Shown: positions 33,400 to 43,302, counted from the first letter of the stretch. The stretch: DNA of 64,000 nt from Nocardia wallacei (GCF_014466955.1 NZ_AP023396.1:7768429-7832428), one strand, 5' to 3'. Numbers and translations: made by a program. The notes: generated by a model not told the origin, from the letters alone.

Positions 33400-34769
33400 C
33401 CGACCACGTCACCTCCAGCCCGGACGGACCGCCCGCGCCGAATCCGCCGCACCGGTTCGCCGCGGTTCGCACGGCGCTGACCGCCGTCGCCCACAGCCCC
33501 GGCATGCTCCGGCTGGCACTGGTCCGTTTCGCCGGGCAGTTCGGTGACGGGATGTTCCAGGCGGCGCTGTCGGGCGCGATTCTGTTCAATCCGGAACGCG
33601 CCACCGATCCGCTGGCCATCGCGGCCGGGTTCACGGTGCTACTGCTGCCGTATTCGGTGATCGGACCCTATGCCGGGGCACTGCTGGATCGCTGGGACCG
33701 ACGGCTGGTGCTGCTGGTGGCGAACCTGCTGCGCGGCGTACTGATCCTGGTGACGGCCGCCGGTCTGCTCGGCGGGATCACCGACACCCCCTTGCTGCTG
33801 CTGGCGCTGGCCGTGATCGGGATCAGCCGATTCGTGCTGGCCGGTGTGAGCGCCGCGCTGCCGCGCGTGCTGGCGCAGCAGTGGCTGGTGCCGATGAACT
33901 CGGTGCTGGCGACGGCGGCGTCGGGCTGTGCGGGCGCGGGCGCCGCGGCGGCCGTCGCGATCATCGGCGGCATCGGCGCGGGCGATGTCGGTTCCGCGGC
34001 GGCGGTGGCCGCGGCCGCCGCCGGATCGGTGCTCGGCGCGGGAGCCGCCTACGGATTCGGCCGCCGGGCGCTGGGTCCGGAACAGGAGGAGTCCACATCG
34101 CGTAGTTCGCTGCGCGCCGTGGCGACCGGGTTGCGCACCGGCGCGCGAGCGGTATGGGAGTCGCGCGAATGCACGACCGCGATGATCGGCATCGGGACGC
34201 ATCGAATCGTGTTCGGCGCCAACACCCTGCTGATGGTGCTGGTCCTGCGCCGTACACCCGCCGAGGGCGTCTCGCTCAGCAGCGGACTGGTCGGATTCGG
34301 GGTGGCCATCGCCGCCGCGGCCTCCGGGATGCTCGTCGCCGCGGTGATCGCGCCGCTGCTGATCCCGCGCCTGGGTCGGCCGCGCACGGTCGCGGCGGGC
34401 CTGGCCGCGGCCGTGCTGGTGCAATTGCTCCTGGTCACGCCGATCACCGTCGCCACCGGCGCTGCCGAGCGGCACGCCCATCAGCTGCTGCTGGCCGGAG
34501 CCTTCCTGCTGGGCATGGCCGGGCAGACCATCAAGCTCACCGGCGACGCCACGCTGCAGATCGATATCGACGACGCCCGGCGCGGGCAGGTATTCGCCTT
34601 GCAGGACACGGTCTTCAACATCACCTTCGTGCTGGCCATCGCGGTGACCGCGGTGCTGATCCCCGACGACGGGCGGTCGCTGGGGGTGGTGCTGGCCGGA
34701 GCGGCGATCTACGCGCTGGGCATCGCCGCCGTAGCGATCAACACCAGGCGGCATACGCTCATTCGCTGA
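33396..34769 (+). CDS. MFS transporter
   Basis: The 457-aa protein has about twelve hydrophobic segments. VRFAGQFGDGMFQAALSGAILF is the first helix and AGALLDRWDRRLVLLVANLLRG is the loop 2-3 signature of major-facilitator antiporters. It probably exports a small molecule or drug. The start overlaps the small ORF upstream (ATGA), and there is no other ribosome site. The 3' end overlaps the convergent DUF6802 gene by 11 bp. Confidence 0.85.
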   Translation: MTDHVTSSPDGPPAPNPPHRFAAVRTALTAVAHSPGMLRLALVRFAGQFGDGMFQAALSGAILFNPERATDPLAIAAGFTVLLLPYSVIGPYAGALLDRWDRRLVLLVANLLRGVLILVTAAGLLGGITDTPLLLLALAVIGISRFVLAGVSAALPRVLAQQWLVPMNSVLATAASGCAGAGAAAAVAIIGGIGAGDVGSAAAVAAAAAGSVLGAGAAYGFGRRALGPEQEESTSRSSLRAVATGLRTGARAVWESRECTTAMIGIGTHRIVFGANTLLMVLVLRRTPAEGVSLSSGLVGFGVAIAAAASGMLVAAVIAPLLIPRLGRPRTVAAGLAAAVLVQLLLVTPITVATGAAERHAHQLLLAGAFLLGMAGQTIKLTGDATLQIDIDDARRGQVFALQDTVFNITFVLAIAVTAVLIPDDGRSLGVVLAGAAIYALGIAAVAINTRRHTLIR

Positions 34770-35040
34770 CCGGGCGGATCTGCTCGTCCCAGACGCCGAG
34801 ACCGGCGGGATCGGTGAAGTAGGCGTCGAGTACGCCGTCGTCGTCGAGGTCCAGCGCGGCGATGTCGGCGAGACCGTCACCGTCGTGATCCCACAGCGCG
34901 TCGTCGATCGCGCCGTCGCCGTCGAAATCGAGGGCGACGCCGTCGAACACGCCGGTGCCCGACAGGTCCAGATCCGCCGGGGACGACCAGGGGTGGCGAA
35001 CGCCGTCGCCGGTGCCGAACACATACGCGATGTCGGTCAT
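34759..35040 (-). CDS. DUF6802-like small Asp-rich protein
   Basis: This 93-aa protein is built of acidic repeats: DLDLSGTGVFDGVALDFDGD, DDALWDHDGDGLADIAALDL, DDDGVLDAYF. The DxDxDGxxD spacing resembles calcium-binding EF-hand-like or FG-GAP loops. Similar short proteins occur across mycobacteria and nocardiae as DUF6802. It has no signal peptide. It is divergent from the DUF4185 gene, with 167 bp between. Confidence 0.65.
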   Translation of the reverse strand: MTDIAYVFGTGDGVRHPWSSPADLDLSGTGVFDGVALDFDGDGAIDDALWDHDGDGLADIAALDLDDDGVLDAYFTDPAGLGVWDEQIRPVSE

Positions 35041-35207
35041 GACAATTCCGACGCATTCGAATCGATACGGGTTCCCCGCCGTGCCGTACTGCGTACGGGC
35101 AAATCGGTCGGTTAAATTGGACGGGCTGTGTTCGGCCCCAGCGACGACGGCGGCCGATTGTGCGATGTCACCGCAGCGCAGCCGGCACCGAGGAGAATTG
35201 ATACCGC

Positions 35208-36881
35208 ATGGGAAAAGGCACTGCGCCTGCGCTTTTCGGTGTCCTGCTGACCGCTGCCGGGCTGTCCGCCCCGGCCGCGGCGGCACCGGCGCCCTGGGCG
35301 CCACCGCCGGTGAACGCCTGCGGTGAAACGGGTTTCGACCCGCTGGCGCGCGAACCGGACCCCAACGCACCGCCACCGCCCCTGCTGCCGCCGCTACCGC
35401 CGACCATCGACATCCCGGTGCCGGTCCCGGAGATCGTGCCCGTACCCGTACCCGGACCGCAGCCGGACAACACCCGGATCGATCCGGCACCGCTGCCGCC
35501 GGACCCGTGCGGCAACCCGTGCCCCGACATTCGCGACAGTCCCAAGCCCGAACCCGAAAAGCCCAAGGAGCCCAACGGTTCCAAGCCGCAGACCGCGCCG
35601 GAGCTGGAGCCGGAACCCGAACCCGCGCCGACGCCCGTGCCGCCGACCGGTTCGGGATCGTCGGATTCGGGGGCCGGGTCGTCAGGGTCCGGGTCGTCGG
35701 GGTCCGGGTCGTCGGGGTCCGGATCGCCCTCGGCGCCGTTCAATCTGCCGCGCATCCAGATCAAGCCGGAACCGGAACCGATTCCGATCCCCGTGCCCGG
35801 CGGCGAGCCGCCCGCGCCGCAGACCCCGCCGCCGCCGGTCGTGCATCCGGCCGAGCCCGGTCCGGTCGCGCCGCCGGTGGCGCCGCGGCAGGTGGAGTCG
35901 ACGAAGCTGGTGAACCAGGTGACCGGGCACGGCTCGGACAACCGCACCGATATGCGCTGGCAGGTCGACGGCACCGATCTGGGCATCATGTGGGAGACCA
36001 AGCCGGGTGAGGTGGCGGTGCTGTTCGGCGACACCTTCGGCAAAGGCTGGGCGCCGGGCGGGGCCGGTGGCGCGGACGCCGACTGGCGCAGCAACGTGAT
36101 GGGCTACAGCACCGAGCGGGATCTGTCCAAGGGGCTGGTCATCGACACCATGGTGCAGGACAGCCGCTGTCACGCCGCCGAACTGCTGGACAGTCGCAAG
36201 ATCAAGAACTACGAGACCACGGTCATCCCCACCTCCGGCTTCGCGCTGGGCAACCGCCAGTACATGAGCTACATGTCGGTCAACCACTGGGACCGGATCC
36301 CCGGCATGTGGTGGACCAACAACGGCGGGCTGGCCTACTCCGACGACAACGGCCGCACCTGGGTCAAGGACCAGTTCGCCAAGTGGGACAACATGTTCGG
36401 CCTGAATCGATTCCAGGTCACCACCATGGTCCCGCACGGCGACTACGTGTACATGTTCGGCACTCCCAACGGCCGCATCGGCGTGATCGGCCTGGCGCGG
36501 GTGCGCCGGGACGAGGTGCTCAACAAGTCGGCCTACCAGTACTGGGTGGACGGCACCTGGGCGCCGGCGGCCGAGAACTCCGCCACCCCGCTGCTGCCGG
36601 GTATCGCCGGGGAGATCTCGGTGCGCTACGACGAGTCCAGCCGCCAGTGGCAGATGGTGTACCTGGACCCGGCCCGGGGCTCGATCGTGCTGCGCACGGC
36701 GGCCGAACCGCAGGGGGCATGGACGGACGGCGTGCCGCTGGTGAGCACCGCCGACTATCCGAAGGCGTACGGCGGCTTCATTCACCCCTGGTCGTCGGGC
36801 CGGGATCTGTACTACACGATCTCGGCGTGGGACAGCTACAACGTGTATCTCATGCACACGACGCTGGACGAACCGCGCTGA
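35208..36881 (+). CDS. secreted DUF4185 protein with long Pro-rich linker
   Basis: The 557-aa protein has a signal peptide at residues 1-27 (LFGVLLTAAGLSAPAAAAPA). Residues 30-225 are Pro, Glu and Ser rich, including a Gly/Ser repeat encoded by a 15-bp tandem (35660-35730). From about 232 the DUF4185 domain follows: VTGHGSDNRTDMRWQVDGTD, LGIMWETKPGEVAVLFGDTF and a five-bladed-propeller-like C-terminus (DSYNVYLMHTTLD). Related proteins are exported and wall-associated in mycobacteria; the substrate is unknown. It lies alone on the plus strand. Confidence 0.8.
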   Translation: MGKGTAPALFGVLLTAAGLSAPAAAAPAPWAPPPVNACGETGFDPLAREPDPNAPPPPLLPPLPPTIDIPVPVPEIVPVPVPGPQPDNTRIDPAPLPPDPCGNPCPDIRDSPKPEPEKPKEPNGSKPQTAPELEPEPEPAPTPVPPTGSGSSDSGAGSSGSGSSGSGSSGSGSPSAPFNLPRIQIKPEPEPIPIPVPGGEPPAPQTPPPPVVHPAEPGPVAPPVAPRQVESTKLVNQVTGHGSDNRTDMRWQVDGTDLGIMWETKPGEVAVLFGDTFGKGWAPGGAGGADADWRSNVMGYSTERDLSKGLVIDTMVQDSRCHAAELLDSRKIKNYETTVIPTSGFALGNRQYMSYMSVNHWDRIPGMWWTNNGGLAYSDDNGRTWVKDQFAKWDNMFGLNRFQVTTMVPHGDYVYMFGTPNGRIGVIGLARVRRDEVLNKSAYQYWVDGTWAPAAENSATPLLPGIAGEISVRYDESSRQWQMVYLDPARGSIVLRTAAEPQGAWTDGVPLVSTADYPKAYGGFIHPWSSGRDLYYTISAWDSYNVYLMHTTLDEPR

Positions 36882-36909
36882 GCCGTCCGGGCTTTCGGGC
36901 TCGGCCGAG

Positions 36910-38037
36910 TCAGCGCGGATAGACCTCGACCTCGGTGGCCTTCACGGCGAAGTACACCTCGAGGTCCGGCGCGAGGCGTAGTTCCGCGGCGGCGGCGGGC
37001 GTCAGGTCGGCCGCCGGGCCGGGGTTGCCGTCCGCGCGCTCCGCCGCCTGCACTCGAACGATGCCGCCGCGGTCGGCGAGTTCGGCGATGCGCACCCGAA
37101 AAACGTTGCGGGGGCTGCCCGTCGGCGGTTCCCGATGGACGGCGACAGCGGACGGGGAGAACACGGCGGCGGCCGCGACGCCGGGGGGCCACGTGTCGGC
37201 GCACCGGCCGTGCACGACATCCGCGCCGCATCGCACCGCCCGCATCGGGTGTGGTTCCTCGGCACCGCGGTCGGTGTCGATCGCGGTACCGATCATCAGG
37301 TTCACACCGGCGATGCGGGCGGCGAAGGCGCTGCGCGGGCGGGACAGCACCGCCGCGACCGGGCCCTGTTCCACGATCCGGCCCGCCTCCAGCACGGCGA
37401 CCCGGTCGGCCAGTGTCAGCGCGTCGACGATGTCGTGGGTGACCAGAATCGTGCTGGGGGCGTGGGTGTCCGGGGTCTCCCGCAGCACGCGCCGCAACAG
37501 GGTGCGCACGGCCGGGGCGGCGGTCACATCGAGTGCGGCCATCGGTTCGTCGAGCAGCAGCACACGCGGTTCGACGGCCAGCGCCCGCGCCAGCGCCACT
37601 CGTTGCGCCTGTCCGCCGGAGAGTTCCCCGGGTCGCCGCGCGGCGAGCGCGGCGGCATCGACCGCGTCGAGCCACCGGCGTGCCACGGCCGCGGCCCGCG
37701 CGCGACCATCGCGGCTGCGCGGACCGAACGCCACATTCGCCGCCGCCGTCAGATGCGGGAACAGCAGGGGATCCTGTGCCAGCAGCGAGATCTCGCGCCG
37801 ATGCGGCGGCACCGCCACACCGGACGCGACATCGGTCAACGTCCGCCCGGCCAGGCGGACCCACCCGCCGTCCGGCGCCACGAGGCCCGCCACGACCTCG
37901 AGCACGGTCGATTTGCCCGCGCCGTTGGGTCCCAGTACCGCGAGCACCTCCCCGGGCGCCACCGACAGCTCCACCTCCACGTCGCGCTCGACGACTCGGA
38001 ACGAAACCTCCAGTCCCGCACCGTCGCCCGTGCTCAT
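36910..38037 (-). CDS. modC: molybdate ABC transporter ATP-binding protein
   Basis: The 375-aa protein has Walker A LGPNGAGKST near residues 34-43, the Q-loop LLAQDPLLFPHLT, the signature LSGGQAQRVALARAL near 138, Walker B VLLLDEPMAAL and the switch His in VTHD. Residues after about 290 form a TOBE/Mop-type C-terminal domain (AAAAVFSPSAVAVHREPPTG, VYFAVKATEVEVY). It energises import of molybdate through ModB. It is 103 bp downstream of modB on the same strand. Confidence 0.9.
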   Translation of the reverse strand: MSTGDGAGLEVSFRVVERDVEVELSVAPGEVLAVLGPNGAGKSTVLEVVAGLVAPDGGWVRLAGRTLTDVASGVAVPPHRREISLLAQDPLLFPHLTAAANVAFGPRSRDGRARAAAVARRWLDAVDAAALAARRPGELSGGQAQRVALARALAVEPRVLLLDEPMAALDVTAAPAVRTLLRRVLRETPDTHAPSTILVTHDIVDALTLADRVAVLEAGRIVEQGPVAAVLSRPRSAFAARIAGVNLMIGTAIDTDRGAEEPHPMRAVRCGADVVHGRCADTWPPGVAAAAVFSPSAVAVHREPPTGSPRNVFRVRIAELADRGGIVRVQAAERADGNPGPAADLTPAAAAELRLAPDLEVYFAVKATEVEVYPR

Positions 38038-38140
38038 CGGCCCGCGATCGATCGCCGTGCCGAGGCAACGGACGAGCGCGTAGCCCCGGTCCGGTCGTGG
38101 ATCTCGGCGGTTTGCGGTACCCGGATCCCTTCCGCGCGGC

Positions 38141-39070
38141 TCACTGTCGCCGACCCCGTCCGGAGCCGCCCCAGCGCCACAGCCCGCCCGCCCACTCGCG
38201 ACCTTCGGGCACGCCGACGCGGCGATACGCCACCAGCACGATCAGCACGGCGATCAGGACCAGGAGCAGGGAAAGTGCCACGGCCGCATCGGGATCGGCC
38301 TCGCGTCGCAGGTAGATCTCCAGGGGCAGGGTGCGGGTGCGGCCCTGCAGGCTGCCCGCGAAGGTGAGCGTGGCACCGAATTCGCCCAGGGCGCGGGCGA
38401 AGGCGAGCACCGCGCCGGAGATCAGCGCGGGACGCAGCAGCGGCAGCGTGATCCGCCACCACACCGTCGTGGGCGCCGCGCCGAGCGTCGCCGCGATCCG
38501 TTCGTAGCGGTCACCGGCCGTGCGCATCGCTCCCTCGAGCGTGATCACCAGGAACGGCAGCGCCACGAAGGCCTGCGCCAGCACAACCGCGGTGGTGCTG
38601 AAGGCGATCCGGGCACCGGCCGCCTCCAGCTGCCTGCCCAGCATCCCGTATCGCCCGAACAGATACAGCAGCGCCAGACCACCGACCACCGGTGGTAATA
38701 CCAAGGGCAGCAACACCATCGCCCGCAACACCGGCAGTACCCGCCACCGCACCCGGGCCAGCAAGACCGCCATCGGCACCCCGGCCACCACACACAGCGC
38801 CGTACTGGCCAGCGCCGTCCGCACACTCAGCCACAACGCGTCCCGCGAGGCGGGCGAGGACACCAGCCCGAAGAACCCCGACCAGTCGACCGCCCCCGCC
38901 AGAGCCACCAAAGGCGTTGCCACGAAAGCGAACCCGAGCAGCGCGGGCAGCAGCAGCCAGCGCGGCACCGCGGGCCCGGGACCACGCACCATCGCGCGCA
39001 GGCTCCGAACGGCACGCCCTCGCACCGGCTCCGTGCCCACCGTATTCCCGGCAACGGGCCGATCAGTCAC
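38141..39070 (-). CDS. modB: molybdate ABC transporter permease
   Basis: The 309-aa protein starts at the GTG 39068-39070 (VTDRPVAG). It has about six helices ([21 protein letters not shown] onward) and the permease EAA loop [20 protein letters not shown] near residue 200. [27 protein letters not shown] is strongly ModB-typical. It translocates molybdate across the membrane. The GTG overlaps the stop of the repeat-bearing ORF upstream (GTGA), so translation may be coupled to it. Confidence 0.9.
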   Translation of the reverse strand: MTDRPVAGNTVGTEPVRGRAVRSLRAMVRGPGPAVPRWLLLPALLGFAFVATPLVALAGAVDWSGFFGLVSSPASRDALWLSVRTALASTALCVVAGVPMAVLLARVRWRVLPVLRAMVLLPLVLPPVVGGLALLYLFGRYGMLGRQLEAAGARIAFSTTAVVLAQAFVALPFLVITLEGAMRTAGDRYERIAATLGAAPTTVWWRITLPLLRPALISGAVLAFARALGEFGATLTFAGSLQGRTRTLPLEIYLRREADPDAAVALSLLLVLIAVLIVLVAYRRVGVPEGREWAGGLWRWGGSGRGRRQ

Positions 39071-39591
39071 CACACACCGCCGACACCCGACGGAAATCCT
39101 CCGCCCCACTCGACCACCCACCGTCGCACCGGGCCACCCCACCCAACGGGATCCCACGCAGACGATCGGCCAGCGGGGCTGCACCGCCGAAAAGAACGGC
39201 ACACACGGCCACCACTCAGGGCAACACCGCCCGAAGGAACAGCACACACACGCTCACCACGCGGAGCAACACCGCCCAAGGGAACAGCACGCACACAGCC
39301 ACCGCGCGGGACTACACCACCCGAAGGAACAGCACGCACACGGCCGCCACACAGGGCAACACCACCCAAGGGAACAGCATGCATACGGCCACCATGCAGG
39401 GCTACACCGCCCGAAGGAACAGCACGCACACGGCCGCCACGCAGGGCAACAACGCCCGAGGGAACAGCGCGCAGGCGGCCGCCGTGCGGAGTTGCACCGT
39501 GCCGTGTGACGTCCTGTGGCGCAAGCACGTGTTGCGGCCGGGCCATCCGGTCCCGGGTCATGGGTGAGGGCTCGTGGACTTGCCGGGTCAC
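39067..39591 (-). CDS. repeat-bearing ORF between modA and modB, uncertain
   Basis: This 174-codon frame has GTG overlapping the modA TGA, and its own TGA overlaps the modB GTG. Both joints are GTGA, as between the regulator and modA. It encodes six to seven copies of a 15-residue unit ([15 protein letters not shown]) without family resemblance. Against it, its codons are poor in G/C at the third position. The other frames are also open because the 45-bp unit keeps frame, and the plus-strand frame here has higher GC at third positions. It may be a coupled small protein, or non-coding repeats that arose between the two genes. Confidence 0.35.
   Translation of the reverse strand: MTRQVHEPSPMTRDRMARPQHVLAPQDVTRHGATPHGGRLRAVPSGVVALRGGRVRAVPSGGVALHGGRMHAVPLGGVALCGGRVRAVPSGGVVPRGGCVRAVPLGGVAPRGERVCAVPSGGVALSGGRVCRSFRRCSPAGRSSAWDPVGWGGPVRRWVVEWGGGFPSGVGGVW
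39191..39500. repeat. 45-bp tandem repeat between modA and modB
   Basis: The core GGAAC recurs at 39236, 39281, 39326, 39371, 39416 and 39461, an exact 45-bp period. The units alternate two subtypes (CCGAAGGAACAG and CAAGGGAACAG). Copies are imperfect, so this is an old array. There are no spacers, so it is not a CRISPR. Confidence 0.9.
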
Positions 39592-40355
39592 GGTGCTCCG
39601 AAACCTGCCTTCGAGAGGGCCGCGCGGCCCTGCGGACCGGTGACGAGTTCCTCGAATCGGTGGGCGAGTTCGGCGTGCTTCGAATCGGCGACCGCGGCAA
39701 TGGGATACGAGTTCACCGCGCCCGCGGATTCGGGGAAGGGGATCCGCGCCACCTTCGCGCCCGCACCGGCGGCGTCGGTGACGTAGACCAGACCGGCGTC
39801 CGCCTCGCCGGAGGTGACCTTCGCGAGCACGTCGGTCACCGCCGATTCCTCACTCACCGGTGCGATCGACACCTGCGCCGCGGTGGTCACCTTCTTCGTC
39901 GCCGCACCGCACGGCACCTGCGGCGCGCACACCACCAGGCGAAGTCCCGGCCGGGCCAGATCCGCGAGGGACGCAACATGTTCCGGGTTGCCCGGCGGCG
40001 TGACGATGGTGAGCACGTTGGTGGCGAACACCTGGGGCTGCTCGGTGATCCGCCCGCTCCGCACGGCCTTGTCCATATTGGCGGTATCGGCGGAGGCGAA
40101 CACGTCGGCGGGCGCGCCCTGGTCCAGCTGCGCCGCCAGATCCGACGAACCGGCGAAGGAGAAGGTCACCTTCGCGTCCGGGTGGGTGGCCTCGAACTCG
40201 GTGCCCAGCTCGGTGAAGACCTTGTTCAGCGAGGCCGCGGCGAACACCGTCACGGTGGTGGCGCCGGAATCGGACGAACCGCACCCGGCCAGTGCGACCG
40301 TCAGCGCCGCCGCGCCCAGCACGCCGACCCCGTCGCGCCATCCCCGTCGCGTCAC
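39588..40355 (-). CDS. modA: molybdate-binding lipoprotein
   Basis: The 255-aa protein starts at the GTG overlapping the stop of the regulator. The signal GVLGAAALTVALAGC has a lipobox Cys near residue 22. The mature part begins TVTVFAAASLNKVFTELG, with FAGSSDLAAQLDQGAPADVFASAD carrying the anion-binding Ser and Asp pattern of ModA. It captures molybdate outside the cell. The C-terminus is complete (KAGFGAP). Confidence 0.9.
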   Translation of the reverse strand: MTRRGWRDGVGVLGAAALTVALAGCGSSDSGATTVTVFAAASLNKVFTELGTEFEATHPDAKVTFSFAGSSDLAAQLDQGAPADVFASADTANMDKAVRSGRITEQPQVFATNVLTIVTPPGNPEHVASLADLARPGLRLVVCAPQVPCGAATKKVTTAAQVSIAPVSEESAVTDVLAKVTSGEADAGLVYVTDAAGAGAKVARIPFPESAGAVNSYPIAAVADSKHAELAHRFEELVTGPQGRAALSKAGFGAP

Positions 40356-40756
40356 GCGCGCTCGGCGGGTGTCTCGACGACGACCGTGGTCGCCTTCACG
40401 CTCGCCACCGCCACACTGCCCGGCTCCAGCCCGAGCGCCCGTACCGACTCGCTGCTCATCAGCGACACCACCGTGAACGGCCCGCATTGCATCTCCACCT
40501 GTGCCATCACCCCGTCGGCCACCACACGGGTGACCAAGCCGGGAAACCGATTGCGTGCCGAACTGGCACTGCCCACCCGCGCCCGCGGCGTCCGCGCGTG
40601 TTCGACCGCCAACGCCGCCAGCTCGGCGCCGTCGATGGTCAGCCGACCCGACTCGTCCTTGCGCGCGGTGAGCGCGCCGGTGTCGATCCACCGGCGGACG
40701 GTGTCGTCGCTGACGCCGAGCAGTTCGGCGGCATCACGGATACGCAGGCTGGGCAC
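40352..40756 (-). CDS. HTH-TOBE molybdate-responsive regulator
   Basis: The 134-aa protein has an excisionase-type helix-turn-helix (LRIRDAAELLGVSDDTVRRW, residues 4-23) joined to a TOBE/Mop domain (SARNRFPGLVTRVVADGVMA, VVSLMSSESVRALGLEPGS). The second half binds molybdate or tungstate, so the protein probably senses the anion and controls the modABC operon it heads. The stop overlaps the modA start. The 138-bp region above it is divergent to the next plus-strand gene and likely holds the operator. Confidence 0.85.
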   Translation of the reverse strand: MPSLRIRDAAELLGVSDDTVRRWIDTGALTARKDESGRLTIDGAELAALAVEHARTPRARVGSASSARNRFPGLVTRVVADGVMAQVEMQCGPFTVVSLMSSESVRALGLEPGSVAVASVKATTVVVETPAERA

Positions 40757-40894
40757 CTCAGCAGCATAGGTCCGAACAATCGGGCAAACAACGGCAGAAC
40801 CTCCGAGTATGCGGATCTGAGAGCGGTTGTTTTCGGAGACGTCACCGACGACGGGATCGTGTTGTCACCCACGCCCAGTACTGTCGAAGCAATC

Positions 40895-41680
40895 ATGGCC
40901 ACCTATTTCGATCCCAAGACCTGGTCGCCGCTGCGTGCCGTGGATGTCGGCAGGCGCCTGCTCGACCCGGGTCTGCTGGATCAGGTCGCCGATCTGGGCG
41001 CCGGCACCGTCACCGCGCTGCTGCCGGACGTGCTGATGACGCTGCTCAGCGAGGGCATCCTGAGCCAGTTCGGCGGCCGGGAGGTCAACGCCACCCTGCT
41101 CGGCCACGAGATGACGGCCACGCTGGGCACGCTGAAGGCCCGTCGCCGCGGCGCCCACTTCCAGACCAAGACGGTGCTGACCGACCTGCGCTGGAACGGT
41201 CACCCGATCGAGGAGATGACCGTGATCGCGCACGGCGTCCGGCTGATTCCGGGCATCCCGACCAAGGTGCGCACCACCAATCTCGACGTCACCGGCACCG
41301 TGACCACCGCGGCGCTGGTCGGCTGGCTCAACGACGGGCGGCTGGACTGGCGGCTCGGGGTCGACGCGCGGACCGGCCTGTTCACGGCCCACCATCGGGA
41401 GCGGCGCATCCGGGCCCTGGTCGACGCGTCGATCGGGGAGAACCTGGTCACCATCGCGGTGCACCGGGCGAGCTGGTTCGGCATCCCCGTGCCCCGGCGA
41501 TGGATCAGCATCGCGCCGGTGCCGCTGACCGACCTGCCGAAACACATCACCGTCGTGCGCGCCGACCGAGACGGCGACCGTGTGCGTTTCCGCATCGATA
41601 TCCCCGAGATCACCGGCTCGTTCGATCTCGCGCAGATCCGTTCGGCCATCGTGGCGGGCACCACGCTGATCGTCTTCTAG
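40895..41680 (+). CDS. LmeA/DUF2993-like phospholipid-binding protein
   Basis: The 261-aa protein has no clear signal peptide. The repeated beta-strand/helix pattern (LRWNGHPIEEMTVIAHGVRL, TNLDVTGTVTTAALVGWL, RIDIPEITGSFDLAQIRSAI) resembles DUF2993/LmeA-type lipid-binding proteins, but the match is by pattern only. It overlaps the convergent pcnA stop by 4 bp. No catalytic motif is visible. Confidence 0.5.
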   Translation: MATYFDPKTWSPLRAVDVGRRLLDPGLLDQVADLGAGTVTALLPDVLMTLLSEGILSQFGGREVNATLLGHEMTATLGTLKARRRGAHFQTKTVLTDLRWNGHPIEEMTVIAHGVRLIPGIPTKVRTTNLDVTGTVTTAALVGWLNDGRLDWRLGVDARTGLFTAHHRERRIRALVDASIGENLVTIAVHRASWFGIPVPRRWISIAPVPLTDLPKHITVVRADRDGDRVRFRIDIPEITGSFDLAQIRSAIVAGTTLIVF

Positions 41681-43125
41681 GGCGCGCCCGCGTTCCACCA
41701 TTCCAGCAGCGCCGCCTCGGCCTCGTCGCGCGACAGCGGCCCGCGGTCCAGCCGCAGCTCCTTCAGATACCGCCAGGCCCGGCCCACCTGCGGACCCGGT
41801 TCCAGACCGAGCAGTTCCATGATCGCGTTGCCGTCCAGATCGGGGCGGACGCGGTTCAGGTTCTCCTGCTGCTGCAGGTGCTCGATGCGTTTCTCCAGGT
41901 CGTCGTAGGTGGACTGGAGTTGCGCGGCGCGTCGCTTGTTGCGGGTGGTGCAGTCGGCGCGGACCAGCTTGTGCAGCCGCGGCAGCAGTTCACCGGCGTC
42001 GGTGACGTAGCGCCGCACCGCCGAATCGGTCCACTGGCCCTTGCCGTAGCCGTGGAAGCGCAGATGCAGGTAGACCAGCCGCGCCACGTCCTCGGTGAAC
42101 TGCTTCGGATACTTCAGCGCCCGCATCCGCTTACGCACCATCTTGGCGCCCACCACCTCGTGGTGGTGGAAGCTCACGCCGCCGCCGGGCTCGTTGCGTT
42201 TGGTCGGCGGCTTGCCGATGTCGTGCAGTAGTGCCGCCCAGCGCAGCACCAGGTCCGGGTCGCCCTCCTCCTGATCGATGGCCTGCCGCAGCACGGTCAG
42301 CGAGTGCTGGTAGACGTCCTTGTGCTGGTGATGCTCGTCGATCTCGAGCCGCATGGCCGGCACCTCCGGCAGCACGCGCTCGGCCAGCCCCGTCTCGCAC
42401 ATCACGTCGATTCCCTCGAGCGGGTGTTCGGCGCCGATCAGCTTGTCCAGCTCGGTGCGCACCCGCTCGGCGGTGATGCGATCGATCTCGTCGGCCATCA
42501 CGGCGATCGCCTCCCGCACCCGGGGCGCGAGTTCGAAGCCGAGCTGCGCCACGAAACGCGCGGCGCGCAGCATCCGCAGCGGATCGTCGTTGAACGAATC
42601 CTCCGGCGCCGCAGGCGTATCCAGCACCCCCGCCAGCAGCGCGTCCATACCGTCGAGCGGGTCGACGAATTCCAGCTCGCCCGCCGCGCCGATGCGCACG
42701 GCCATCGCGTTCACGGTGAAGTCGCGCCGAACCAGATCACCCGCGAGCGTGTCCCCGAAGGTCACCTCCGGATTGCGCGAGACCCGGTCGTAGCTGTCAC
42801 TGCGAAACGTGGTGATCTCCAGCTGCCACCCCGCTTTCGACGCACTGACGGTCCCGAACGCCAAACCGCCCGTGTCCCAGAGATTGTCGGCCCACCCCCG
42901 CACGATCTCCTGCACGGTCTCCGGCCGAGCATCGGTGGTGAAGTCCAGATCGGTCCCCAGCCGTCCCAGCACCGCATCCCGAACACTGCCCCCCACAAGG
43001 TACAACTGATGCCCCCGCGCCCCGAACATCTCGCCCAGCGGAGTAAGCACATCCGACAGCCGCCCCACCGTGATCGCCGCCGCCGCCAGCAAACGAGTAC
43101 GACGATCCACTTTCGGATCAGACAC
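41677..43125 (-). CDS. pcnA: CCA tRNA nucleotidyltransferase
   Basis: The 482-aa protein starts at GTG 43123-43125. The nucleotidyltransferase head has YLVGGSVRDAVLGRLGTDLD with the catalytic DxD near residue 58. RRDFTVNAMAV and RMLRAARFVAQLGFEL follow, and an HD domain (VLRWAALLHDIGKPP, residues about 290) is present. It adds or repairs the 3'-CCA of tRNA. In mycobacteria it is divergent from mutT4, exactly as here. An alternative start 27 bp upstream exists. Confidence 0.92.
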   Translation of the reverse strand: MSDPKVDRRTRLLAAAAITVGRLSDVLTPLGEMFGARGHQLYLVGGSVRDAVLGRLGTDLDFTTDARPETVQEIVRGWADNLWDTGGLAFGTVSASKAGWQLEITTFRSDSYDRVSRNPEVTFGDTLAGDLVRRDFTVNAMAVRIGAAGELEFVDPLDGMDALLAGVLDTPAAPEDSFNDDPLRMLRAARFVAQLGFELAPRVREAIAVMADEIDRITAERVRTELDKLIGAEHPLEGIDVMCETGLAERVLPEVPAMRLEIDEHHQHKDVYQHSLTVLRQAIDQEEGDPDLVLRWAALLHDIGKPPTKRNEPGGGVSFHHHEVVGAKMVRKRMRALKYPKQFTEDVARLVYLHLRFHGYGKGQWTDSAVRRYVTDAGELLPRLHKLVRADCTTRNKRRAAQLQSTYDDLEKRIEHLQQQENLNRVRPDLDGNAIMELLGLEPGPQVGRAWRYLKELRLDRGPLSRDEAEAALLEWWNAGAP

Positions 43126-43302
43126 TGTTGCATCCTCGGATGTCGGCGAAACCACGAAAACGCAGCTTAGTTGGTCCCACCCGAGACACCTGAACTGCGC
43201 CCGTGCCCCACATATAACGGCTTCGCGGCCCGACAGGCACCCGAAACGATCGGCACCGCACGACCTCCCCGAAACCCGACTTCCCGCACGCCGACCCGCA
43301 AG

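Noticed and set aside
39191..39500. CRISPR array
   Set aside because: The 45-bp units are contiguous, have no spacers and no cas genes are near.
38692..39567. Plus-strand frame with Thr/Asn/Gln repeats across the mod repeat region
   Set aside because: It has high GC at third positions in the repeat, but it begins antisense to modB, has no plausible start and would run opposite to the whole mod operon. I left it as an alternative explanation only.
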